Assembly (NCBI GenBank): GCA_024682415.1
Contig: JAIKZG010000004.1
Location: 28,387-92,386, forward strand
Reading direction: 5' to 3'
Length of the DNA stretch: 64,000 nucleotides
Source: Prevotella sp.
GTDB taxonomy: Bacteria > Bacteroidota > Bacteroidia > Bacteroidales > Bacteroidaceae
The translations under genes were made by a program, and so were the position numbers. Positions 19,166 to 26,266 of the stretch are shown in pieces (position 1 is the stretch's first letter; every line of letters begins with the position of its first letter). Under the pieces are notes generated by a model. That model did no database searches. It was not told the origin of the DNA and saw only the letters and a list, made by a program, of their open reading frames with translations.

Positions 19166-19292
19166 AATTTAAATTAGTTATTTTTAATAATTATAGTGAT
19201 ACTAATGTGCAAAGTAACACATTTTTTTGAAACTATGAAAGATTTTTTATCAAATTTCTATTTTCACGCGTGTTAATCTCGGAAATAAGATT

Positions 19293-19300
19293 TATATTTG
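19293..19300 (+). promoter_or_regulatory. -7 promoter element of the EEP-family gene
   Basis: TATATTTG matches TAnnTTTG and lies 44 bp before the ATG. I see no good -33. The 179-bp gap 19166-19344 is the shared control region of two divergent transcripts. Confidence 0.5.
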
Positions 19301-19344
19301 CATATACGTTTAAAAATCCTGCTAAAACAAAATAAAAATCATAT

Positions 19345-20388
19345 ATGAAAAAATTATTTTCCTTACTGACATTTTTTCTTCTCCTCGCAAGCGGCTTCGC
19401 AAACGCTCAGAAGCAATATAATGTCTATGCCATAGGTTTCTATAATCAGGAAAACCTGTTCGACACCTGCCATGATGAAGGCAAAAGAGATTACGACTTT
19501 CTCCCTTCGGGTTCTTACCAATGGAACGGACTGAAATACAAGCACAAGCTTGCCAACATGTCGCGCGCCCTTGCCGACATGGGCACAAATGTTTCGCCTC
19601 TCGGCTGTGCCGTAATCGGCTTGTCAGAGGTGGAAAACGCTCGCGTATTGACCGACCTCGTAAATCAAGAGCCACTCAAGAAGCGTGGAATGAAGTTCTG
19701 CCACATTGAAGGGCCTGACCGCCGTGGCATCGACTGCGGACTGCTCTACAACCCTGCCCTCTTCACAGTGCGCGACGTGAAGCTCGTGCCTTATGTTCAG
19801 GAGCTGGCTAAAGACAGCACATTCTTCACCCGTGGTTTCCTCACCGTGAGCGGAACGATGGCAGATGAGCACGTCGCTATCATCGTGTGCCACTGGCCAA
19901 GCCGTTTCAGCGTAGGTTTCTATCGTGAGTCGGCAGCCCGTCAGGTGAAGGTAGTTAAGGATTCTCTGCTTCGTGAAGACCCAAAGACAAAGATATTCGT
20001 GATGGGCGACATGAACGACGACCCTACCGACGCGAGCATGCACAAATATCTCAGCGCAAAGGAGGAGATAAGCATGGTGGGCGAAGGCGACATGTACAAC
20101 CCTTGGTACAACATCTTGAAGCAGGGCACAGGCACCTTGTCATATCAAGGCGCATGGAATTTGTTCGACCAGATTGTGATGACCCCTAATGTGCTCAACA
20201 AGAACAAATCTCGTGATTTCAGCGAGCTTAAGTTCTGGAAGAATCAGATTTGCCGTTTCCCTTACCTTTTCCAGACCACAGGAAAATACAAGGGCACTCC
20301 TAAGCGCACCACTGCCGGCGGCGTTTGGCTCGACGGCTATTCTGACCACCTCCCCGTAGTGGTCTACCTTCTGAAAGAAAAGAAATAA
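19345..20388 (+). CDS. Secreted endonuclease/exonuclease/phosphatase-family protein
   Basis: 347-residue protein with a type I signal peptide (LLLASGFANAQ). EEP-fold motifs occur in order: IGFYNQENLFDT (metal Asn/Glu), VIGLSEVENARV (Glu), RRGIDCGLLYN, IIVCHWPSR (His), MGDMNDDPTD (Asp/Asn), and GYSDHLPVVV (catalytic Asp-His). Family members are DNases, phosphodiesterases or phosphatases; relatives of this length in Bacteroidetes are often called endonucleases. It is divergent from the TonB-receptor/OB-lipoprotein operon, which supports a role in breaking down extracellular nucleic acid in the periplasm or outside. A strong terminator follows. Confidence 0.87.
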   Translation: MKKLFSLLTFFLLLASGFANAQKQYNVYAIGFYNQENLFDTCHDEGKRDYDFLPSGSYQWNGLKYKHKLANMSRALADMGTNVSPLGCAVIGLSEVENARVLTDLVNQEPLKKRGMKFCHIEGPDRRGIDCGLLYNPALFTVRDVKLVPYVQELAKDSTFFTRGFLTVSGTMADEHVAIIVCHWPSRFSVGFYRESAARQVKVVKDSLLREDPKTKIFVMGDMNDDPTDASMHKYLSAKEEISMVGEGDMYNPWYNILKQGTGTLSYQGAWNLFDQIVMTPNVLNKNKSRDFSELKFWKNQICRFPYLFQTTGKYKGTPKRTTAGGVWLDGYSDHLPVVVYLLKEKK

Positions 20389-20414
20389 GGTTTCTCCTTA
20401 TATTATATACGATT

Positions 20415-20456
20415 AAGTGCCGAAAGATTCACGCAGAGTCTTTCGGCACTTTTTGT
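20415..20456 (+). terminator. Intrinsic terminator of the EEP-family gene
   Basis: Perfect 13-bp inverted repeat AAGTGCCGAAAGA (20415-20427) / TCTTTCGGCACTT (20439-20451), followed by TTTTG. Confidence 0.9.
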
Positions 20457-20469
20457 TGTGGGGGAATAT

Positions 20470-20721
20470 GACTAAAACAATTTCAAAAACAACATTTCCT
20501 CACAACGAAACGACTAAATCATAATCAAGAAAGGCATTTCCGCATGACGAAGCGAGCAAATCATTATCAAAAACAGCATTTCCTCGCAGCAATACGACTA
20601 AAACAAAATAAAAAATGGAATTTTCTCGCAGCAATATGGCTAAGAACCTATCAAAAACAGCATTTCTGCGCAGCAATGTGATAAAACACTTTTGAAAATA
20701 GGAAAATCTTGTTGCGGAAGC
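20470..20721. repeat. Array A: six degenerate 42-bp tandem repeats
   Basis: Units begin at 20470, 20512, 20554, 20596, 20638 and 20680, exactly 42 bp apart. A typical unit reads GACTAAATC-ATTATCAAAAACAGC-ATTTCCTCGCAGCAATAC; units 3 and 5 are the closest to it. Read in one frame it gives a 14-residue motif (SKTAFPRSNTTK), but that frame has in-frame stops, so I do not call a gene. This is part of the gene-free stretch 20389-21455. Confidence 0.75.
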
Positions 20722-20784
20722 TATCTGCGCATTGCAATTTCAGTTCGCAGGCGTTCAAAGGGTATGTTAGAAGGTAAAAAGGGG

Positions 20785-20910
20785 CTTCGCAGCACTTTTA
20801 TAGCTATCCATCAAGGTTTTTTCCTTCATCGTAACGCTTTTATCGCTATCTCTCAAAGGCTTTTCCTACATCGCAGCGCTTTTTCCCTTATCTTATATCT
20901 CAATTTATAG
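20785..20910. repeat. Array B: three 42-bp tandem repeats
   Basis: Units begin at 20785, 20827 and 20869. They share CATCGCAGCGCTTTTATCGC followed by TATCTCTCAAAGGCTTTTCC with changes; the third is decayed after its first half. A fourth, weaker copy may lie at 20743-20784. An ORF of 72 codons (20692-20910) is open here only because the unit has no stop in that frame. Confidence 0.65.
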
Positions 20911-20931
20911 TATTTATTCGCTTAAATCCCT

Positions 20932-20961
20932 ATCTTCGGAAGCGTTTACGCTTTCGAAGAT
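20932..20961. other. Strong inverted repeat between arrays B and C
   Basis: Arms ATCTTCGGAAGCG (20932-20944) and CGCTTTCGAAGAT (20949-20961) pair along 13 positions with one G-T wobble and a 4-nt loop. There is no T-run on either side, so it is not a standard terminator. Confidence 0.6.
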
Positions 20962-20972
20962 GCGCAATCTTA

Positions 20973-21182
20973 TTTTGGAATACTCCGAAAAGCATGAGAA
21001 ACCTTTCAGAGTGATTTTGGAGAAAAGAAAAATGACTGTGAAACTTTTCAGAACTATTTCGGAGTACTCCGAAATGTGTGAGAAAACGTGCAGAATCAGT
21101 TTGGAGTGCTCCAAAATCGCTGTGAAATCGTTCACGGATATTTTGGGATATTCCAAAATGCGTAAGAAAACATTCTGAGGTA
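20973..21182. repeat. Array C: five 42-bp tandem repeats with an embedded palindrome
   Basis: Units begin at 20973, 21015, 21057, 21099 and 21141. Four of the five start with an 18-bp dyad; in unit 3 it is perfect (TTTCGGAGTACTCCGAAA, 21057-21074). The rest of the unit reads roughly TGTGTGAGAAAACTTTTCAGAATCA. Frames on both strands stay open because 42 is a multiple of three. After the array, 21183-21414 shows nothing I can name. Confidence 0.75.
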
Positions 21183-21414
21183 ATTCGGAGATGTGAAAAC
21201 AAGGCGTGAAACGCTGTTTTTGGGCAAAAGCGAAACAAATGCCACTGATTGACAATCAGAATGTTAGCCACGATTTCTCACTCAGCAAAGGTAAGAATAA
21301 AAATTAGATTACGCAACAATCTAAGGCGAAGATTCTTCTGCTATTTTGATGGCTTAAAAAATAGAAAGGTGCTAACAAATGTTATTGCAAATAGGCTATA
21401 TATAAATAAAATGG

Positions 21415-21422
21415 TAATTTTG
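21415..21422 (+). promoter_or_regulatory. -7 promoter element of the S41 protease gene
   Basis: TAATTTTG matches TAnnTTTG, 43 bp before the preferred ATG at 21465. No clear -33 at normal spacing. Confidence 0.5.
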
Positions 21423-21464
21423 CATTTAACGTCTAAAAACTGAAACATTAAAGAGATGACAATA

Positions 21465-23120
21465 ATGAAAAAAATGATTTTCCTCATCGCTATGCTTATC
21501 GCCATTCCTACAATGGCGCAGAACTCAAGCAAGCATAACTTTGAGGTGGCTAAAAACATGAACGTGTTCAACTCCATATACAAGGCGCTCGACCTGATGT
21601 ATGTGGACACGCTGAACGCTAACGAGGTGATAGGCAACGGCATAAACGCCATGCTGAGAAGTCTCGATCCCTACACGGAATACTACCCTGAAGACAAGGT
21701 GAAGGAACTGAAAATGATGATTACGGGAAAATACGCCGGAATAGGCGCGCTGATAAAATATAATTATCAGCTGAAGCGTGTAGTCATTGATGAGCCTTAC
21801 GAAAATATGCCTGCCGCTGAAGCTGGACTAAGAAAGGGCGACATAATCCTTGCAATAGACAAGGACGACGTGAGAAACAAGGACAACCAGTATGTAAGCG
21901 AGCACCTGAGAGGCGACGCGGGCACTTCGTTTATCCTTAAAATACATCGCCCAGCCACAGGCAAGGACATGAAGATAAAGATTACGAGAAAGGCTATTCA
22001 GCTGCCTGCTGTGCCTTACTATGGTATGCAGAAAGACAGCATAGGATATATAAATCTGAGCCAGTTTACTACAGACTGCTCAAAAGATGTGCGCCGTGCG
22101 TTTATTGAGCTAAAAAACAAGGGGGCGAAAGGTTTGGTGTTCGACCTCCGTGGCAATGGCGGCGGCTCGCTGAGCGAGGCTGTTTCGATAGTAAACATGT
22201 TTGTGCCGAAAAACCTCACCGTGGTGACGACGAAAGGCAAGGTGGCACGCTCTAACAGCACCTACAAAACCACCGTTGAGCCTATCGACACAGTGATGCC
22301 AATAGTAATGTTGGTGAACGGAAGCACGGCAAGCGCAAGCGAAATCACGAGCGGCTCATTGCAGGATTTCGACAGAGCTGTAGTAGTGGGCACTCGCACC
22401 TATGGCAAGGGACTTGTGCAGATGACAATGGACTTGCCTTACAACGGAAACATGAAGCTCACCACAAGCCATTACTACATTCCGAGCGGAAGATGTATTC
22501 AGGCGATAAACTACAAGCACTCTAACGGTGGATACATGGAGCATGTGCCCGACTCGCTGACAAAGGAATTTAAGACGGCTCACGGCAGAACGGTGCGCGA
22601 CGGTGGCGGCATTCGCCCTGATGTAGAGGTGGTGCCCGACTCGTTGCCAAATATCGCTTACTATCTTGTGGGAGTGAAGGATTCTAACGAGGTGTTGCTC
22701 AACTATGTAATCGACTACGTGAAAAATCATCCTACGATTGCCACGCCGGACAAGTTTGAGATTACCGACGCAGACTTTAAGGACTTCAAGGAGCGTGTGC
22801 TGAAAGCTAACTTCAAATACGACGGACAGAGCAGCAAATCGCTTGAAGCTTTGGAGAAGATTGCGAAATTTGAGGGCTATTATGACGATGCCAAGAAGGA
22901 GTTTGAGGCTCTGAAAAAGAAACTCGACCACAATGTGGCTAAGGATTTGGAATACAACAAGGAATACATAAAGCAGCTCCTTGCCAACGACATCGTAGCG
23001 ATATATTATTTCCAGCGTGGAACGATAGAAAACCAGTTGCGCTACGATAAGACGATGAAAGAGGCTGTGAAAATTCTGAAAGATAAGAAGAGATACAGCG
23101 AAATCCTTTCAGGAAAATAA
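21465..23120 (+). CDS. S41-family (C-terminal processing) serine protease with PDZ domain
   Basis: 551-residue exported protease. The ATG at 21465 gives a clean signal peptide (MKKMIFLIAMLIAIPTMAQ) with AAAGAG about 10 bp upstream; an in-frame ATG at 21456 adds three residues. Order: helical N-domain with LDPYTEYY, PDZ domain (about 85-175; GIGALIKY, PAAEAGLRKGDIILAID), then the S41 core with DLRGNGGG, the nucleophile Ser in GSTASASEIT, and the general base Lys in TRTYGKGLVQ. A C-terminal helical domain of about 120 residues follows. Such proteases trim or degrade periplasmic proteins. The next gene, pyrH, starts 63 bp later. Confidence 0.93.
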   Translation: MKKMIFLIAMLIAIPTMAQNSSKHNFEVAKNMNVFNSIYKALDLMYVDTLNANEVIGNGINAMLRSLDPYTEYYPEDKVKELKMMITGKYAGIGALIKYNYQLKRVVIDEPYENMPAAEAGLRKGDIILAIDKDDVRNKDNQYVSEHLRGDAGTSFILKIHRPATGKDMKIKITRKAIQLPAVPYYGMQKDSIGYINLSQFTTDCSKDVRRAFIELKNKGAKGLVFDLRGNGGGSLSEAVSIVNMFVPKNLTVVTTKGKVARSNSTYKTTVEPIDTVMPIVMLVNGSTASASEITSGSLQDFDRAVVVGTRTYGKGLVQMTMDLPYNGNMKLTTSHYYIPSGRCIQAINYKHSNGGYMEHVPDSLTKEFKTAHGRTVRDGGGIRPDVEVVPDSLPNIAYYLVGVKDSNEVLLNYVIDYVKNHPTIATPDKFEITDADFKDFKERVLKANFKYDGQSSKSLEALEKIAKFEGYYDDAKKEFEALKKKLDHNVAKDLEYNKEYIKQLLANDIVAIYYFQRGTIENQLRYDKTMKEAVKILKDKKRYSEILSGK

Positions 23121-23183
23121 TTCATCGCTCTACCCCGGAATTCACAACAGACAATAAATAAAAAATAGAAAAAGATACAGGAA

Positions 23184-23891
23184 ATGAAATTCAATCGTAT
23201 TTTATTGAAGCTCAGCGGCGAAAGCCTTATGGGAAGCCAAAACTTCGGTATCGACCCTGAGCGCCTTAGCGACTATGCTAAGCAGATAAAGGAAGTGCAC
23301 GAAATGGGTGTGCAGATAGGTATCGTAATCGGTGGTGGCAACATATTCCGCGGACTTAGCGGCTCGCAGAAAGGTTTCGACCGCGTGAAGGGCGACCAGA
23401 TGGGAATGTGCGCCACCGTTATCAACTCTCTCGCGCTCAGCAGCGCGCTCGGAGCGATAGGCGTGAAGACAAAGGTGCTCACTGCCATACGCATGGAGCC
23501 TATCGGTGAATTCTACAGCAAATGGAAAGCCATAGAGGCAATGGAAGCAGGCTATGTGTGCATATTCTCGGCAGGAACAGGCAGCCCATATTTCACCACC
23601 GACACGGGTTCTTCACTCCGTGGCATTGAGATTGAGGCCGACGTAATGTTGAAGGGTACTCGCGTGGATGGTATCTACACCGCCGACCCTGAGAAAGACC
23701 CTACGGCAACAAAGTTCACCGACATAACTTACGATGAAATCTACACTCGCGGACTCAAGGTGATGGACCTCACCGCAACCACGATGTGCAAGGAAAACGA
23801 TCTGCCGATTTATGTGTTCAACATGGATGTTTACGGCAACCTGAAAAAGGTGATGCAGGGCGAGGAAATAGGTACTCTTGTGCACAACTAA
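23184..23891 (+). CDS. pyrH: UMP kinase
   Basis: 235-residue cytoplasmic enzyme making UDP from UMP, a step in pyrimidine nucleotide synthesis. Full family length. Motifs: RILLKLSGESLMG at the N-terminus, GGGNIFRGL, the UMP-binding region GTGSPYFTTDTGSSLRGIEI, LKGTRVDGIYTADPEKD, and LPIYVFNMDVYGNLKKV at the C-terminus. These are diagnostic of the hexameric bacterial UMP kinase of the amino-acid-kinase fold. It follows the S41 protease gene by 63 bp. Confidence 0.98.
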   Translation: MKFNRILLKLSGESLMGSQNFGIDPERLSDYAKQIKEVHEMGVQIGIVIGGGNIFRGLSGSQKGFDRVKGDQMGMCATVINSLALSSALGAIGVKTKVLTAIRMEPIGEFYSKWKAIEAMEAGYVCIFSAGTGSPYFTTDTGSSLRGIEIEADVMLKGTRVDGIYTADPEKDPTATKFTDITYDEIYTRGLKVMDLTATTMCKENDLPIYVFNMDVYGNLKKVMQGEEIGTLVHN

Positions 23892-23949
23892 TAAGAAGCG
23901 GTTGTGAGAAAAAGGTAGCTCTTTCTTTTTTATATTAAGGAGAAAGTAT

Positions 23950-23957
23950 TATCTTTG
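23950..23957 (+). promoter_or_regulatory. -7 promoter element of uxaB
   Basis: TATCTTTG matches TAnnTTTG, 52 bp before the uxaB ATG. No clear -33 is present, which would fit an activator-dependent promoter. Confidence 0.55.
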
Positions 23958-24009
23958 CATTCGACTTGAGATAATACAAATATCAAAAAATATATTAACA
24001 TCATTCAAA

Positions 24010-25491
24010 ATGGAAAAACTTAAAGCTCTGAACAAGAGAACTGCTCCTAAGAGCAGTATGCCTGAAAAGGTTATCCAGTTTGGTGAAGGTAACTTCCTTC
24101 GCGCATTCGTAGATTGGATTATCTGGAACATGGACCAGAAGACAAACTTCAACGGTTCAGTTGTAGTAGTACAGCCTATCGAGCGTGGTATGGTAGACTG
24201 GCTCAACGGTCAGGACTGCCTGTATCACTTGAATCTTCAGGGACGTGTTGACGGCGAGGCTGTAAACAGCCTTGAGCGTATCGACGTAATCAGCCGCGCA
24301 TTGAACCCTTACACTCAGAACCAGGCCTTCATGGCATTGGCTGAGCAGCCAGAGATTCGTTTCGTAATCAGCAACACTACCGAAGCCGGTATCGCATTCG
24401 ACGACACCTGCAAGTTTACTGATGCTCCTGCTTCTTCTTATCCAGGCAAGCTCGTTCAGTTGCTCTTCCATCGCTTCCAGTATTTTGATGGTGATCCTAA
24501 GAAGGGTCTTATCATCATGCCTTGCGAGCTTATCTTCTTGAACGGTCACCACTTGAAGGACTGCATCTACAAGTACATCGAGTTGTGGAAGGAAGACTTC
24601 GGCAAAGACTACGAAGCATTCAAGGAGTGGTTTACAAAGTACTGCTATGTATGCGCTACATTGGTAGACCGTATCGTTCCTGGTTTCCCACGCAAGGAAA
24701 TCGGCGAGATTCAGGAGAAGATCGGTTACAAGGACAACCTCGTTGTTCAGGCTGAGGCATTCCACCTCTGGGTAATCGAAAAGGCTGAAAACATGACTTG
24801 CGACGAACTCCGCGCAGAATTCCCTGCCGACAAGGCTGGCTTGCACGTACTCATCGCAGAGAGCGAGAAGCCATACCACGAGCGTAAGGTGACATTGCTC
24901 AACGGCCCTCACACTGTGCTTTCTCCTGTTGCTTTCCTCAGCGGTATCAACATCGTTCGCGACGCTTGCAACCACGAGGTAATCGGCAAGTACATCCACA
25001 AGGTACAGTTCGACGAGCTTATGCAGACTCTTAACTTGCCAATGGACGAGCTTGAGAAGTTTGCCAACGATGTGCTCGGTCGCTTCGACAACCCATTCGT
25101 TGACCACCAGGTAACAAGCATCATGCTTAACTCATTCCCTAAGTTCTGCGCACGCGATCTTCCAGGAGTTAAGACTTATCTTGAGCGTAAGGGCGAATTG
25201 CCACAGGGCTTGGTATTCGGTTTGGCAGCTATCATCACTTACTACAAGGGTGGCAAGCGCGAAGACGGCACAGAAATCGTACCAAACGACGCACAGGAAA
25301 TCATGGACTTGCTCAAAGACCTCTGGGCAACAGGCGACACACAGAAGGTTACCGACGGTGTGCTCTCTGCTACCAATATCTGGGAAGGCGAAGACCTCCA
25401 CGATGTCAAGGGATTGGCAGAACTCGTCAAGAAAGACCTCGACCTCATTCAGGAGAAGGGTATGCTTGAGGCTGTTAAGACAATCCTCTAA
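24010..25491 (+). CDS. uxaB: Tagaturonate reductase (altronate oxidoreductase)
   Basis: 493-residue NAD-dependent enzyme of the polyol dehydrogenase family. It reduces D-tagaturonate to D-altronate in the galacturonate branch of pectin breakdown. Motifs: IQFGEGNFLRAFVDWIIWNM (nucleotide-binding N-terminus), VISNTTEAGIAFD, IIMPCELIFLNGHHLKD, CYVCATLVDRIVPGFPR, and VTLLNGPHTVLSPVAFLSG with the family's conserved Lys region. It stands alone between its own promoter and terminator, without other uxa genes in this window. Codon use is strongly biased, suggesting high expression. Mannitol dehydrogenase relatives are the only serious alternative. Confidence 0.95.
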   Translation: MEKLKALNKRTAPKSSMPEKVIQFGEGNFLRAFVDWIIWNMDQKTNFNGSVVVVQPIERGMVDWLNGQDCLYHLNLQGRVDGEAVNSLERIDVISRALNPYTQNQAFMALAEQPEIRFVISNTTEAGIAFDDTCKFTDAPASSYPGKLVQLLFHRFQYFDGDPKKGLIIMPCELIFLNGHHLKDCIYKYIELWKEDFGKDYEAFKEWFTKYCYVCATLVDRIVPGFPRKEIGEIQEKIGYKDNLVVQAEAFHLWVIEKAENMTCDELRAEFPADKAGLHVLIAESEKPYHERKVTLLNGPHTVLSPVAFLSGINIVRDACNHEVIGKYIHKVQFDELMQTLNLPMDELEKFANDVLGRFDNPFVDHQVTSIMLNSFPKFCARDLPGVKTYLERKGELPQGLVFGLAAIITYYKGGKREDGTEIVPNDAQEIMDLLKDLWATGDTQKVTDGVLSATNIWEGEDLHDVKGLAELVKKDLDLIQEKGMLEAVKTIL

Positions 25492-25518
25492 TAAGAGCAT
25501 TCATAAACTTATAAATAT

Positions 25519-25559
25519 TAAAAAGGATGCGACTCCACTAAGGGGTTGCATCCTTTTTT
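25519..25559. terminator. Bidirectional terminator between uxaB and the 59-residue ORF
   Basis: Stem AAAAGGATGC (25521-25530) / GCATCCTTTT (25549-25558) continued inward by GACTCC/GGGGTT, with A-rich and T-rich flanks on both sides. It serves uxaB on the plus strand and the convergent operon on the minus strand. Confidence 0.85.
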
Positions 25560-25578
25560 CGTTGTTGATATATTCTGA

Positions 25579-25758
25579 TTACAGTTCAGCGTCGCCGCCG
25601 TGAAGAGCTGTCTGCAAATCATTCCAATTCTGAAATCCTGCGAGAAGCGCCAGATGGTCGAGAGTCTTAGGCGACCATTTTGCAGGCGATTCTATCTTAA
25701 TCCTTTTACCAAGCTTAGTTTCAATTTCGTGAAGAATAAGACTCAAATCATGTTTCAT
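25579..25758 (-). CDS. 59-residue uncharacterised protein
   Basis: A small ORF of 59 codons starting two bases after the stop of the FMN-binding gene (TAATCATG), so translation is probably coupled. The product is mostly helical and without a signal peptide: an N-terminal LSLILHEIETKLGKRIK helix, then SPAKWSPKTLDHLALLAG and FQNWNDLQTALHGG. Regular composition, tight spacing and the terminator directly downstream support a real gene. I do not recognise a named family. It is the last gene of the receptor/FMN operon. Confidence 0.7.
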   Translation of the reverse strand: MKHDLSLILHEIETKLGKRIKIESPAKWSPKTLDHLALLAGFQNWNDLQTALHGGDAEL

Positions 25759-25760
25759 GA

Positions 25761-26156
25761 TTACTTGTTATCGAGATAATACTTTACTCCACGTTTTACG
25801 TTTTCCTTCAACGCCTTGCTTGTGAAAGTAGCACCAGTAACGCCATCTACATCACCCTTAGCTGCCTTAGCCACTTTCATGCCTGTCCATTTGGCAAACA
25901 AGCCTTTCTTCGCGCGAGCGAAATACTGTGGTGTCTCTCTGTTGTTAAGAGCCTCGATATGGTCGATCTTGTTCTTCTTGATGTAAATCTTCAGAGGGGT
26001 GTTGCCCTTGAAGCCTCTCACATCCTTGGCAAGTGTAGTAGTGTTGACGACATACATGCCATCTTCTTTTGTCATCACGCTCTGGCGGTTCATCATGCTG
26101 GTCATTGTCGTTGCCATGATGCCACAGAGAATCAAATTGAAAACAATCTTTTTCAT
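25761..26156 (-). CDS. Exported FMN-binding domain protein
   Basis: 131-residue protein with an N-terminal hydrophobic export segment (residues 4-20) and one FMN-binding domain. The motif DGVTGATFTSKAL near residue 105 matches the flavinylation motif in which FMN is bound covalently to a Thr/Ser through a phosphoester. Domains of this type occur in RnfG/NqrC and in extracytoplasmic electron-transfer proteins. A Cys at about residue 11 (LILC) is a poor lipobox. It is separated from the DUF6850 gene by 110 bp holding an odd inverted-repeat cluster, and overlaps nothing. An extracytoplasmic redox role for the receptor operon, such as metal reduction, is inferred. Confidence 0.85.
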   Translation of the reverse strand: MKKIVFNLILCGIMATTMTSMMNRQSVMTKEDGMYVVNTTTLAKDVRGFKGNTPLKIYIKKNKIDHIEALNNRETPQYFARAKKGLFAKWTGMKVAKAAKGDVDGVTGATFTSKALKENVKRGVKYYLDNK

Positions 26157-26193
26157 TTTTATTATTTAGTTTTTGTTGAGTTATTCTTTGTTG

Positions 26194-26262
26194 TAGGATT
26201 CATAGGATTCCTAAGAGTCCTATTTTAAGAATCCTATGTCAAGAGTCCTGGGAATTCTAAGC
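26194..26262. repeat. Cluster of short direct and inverted repeats (TAGGATTC / GAGTCCTA)
   Basis: Two forward copies of TAGGATTC (26194-26201, 26204-26211) are followed by three near-complementary copies: GAGTCCTA, GAATCCTA and GAGTCCTG. Several mutually exclusive hairpins are possible, for example ATAGGATTC pairing with GAATCCTAT. It lies between two genes of one operon and may modulate transcription or RNA processing. Confidence 0.55.
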
Positions 26263-26266
26263 CTCA

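Noticed and set aside
20470..21182. CRISPR array
   Set aside because: Units are contiguous tandem copies without unique spacers, they are degenerate, and no cas genes are present.
20914..21271. Minus-strand ORFs with 14-residue periodic repeats over array C
   Set aside because: All frames are open because the 42-bp unit has no stops; there is no signal, ribosome site or codon bias, and array D has a 41-bp unit that cannot code. Treated as DNA repeats.
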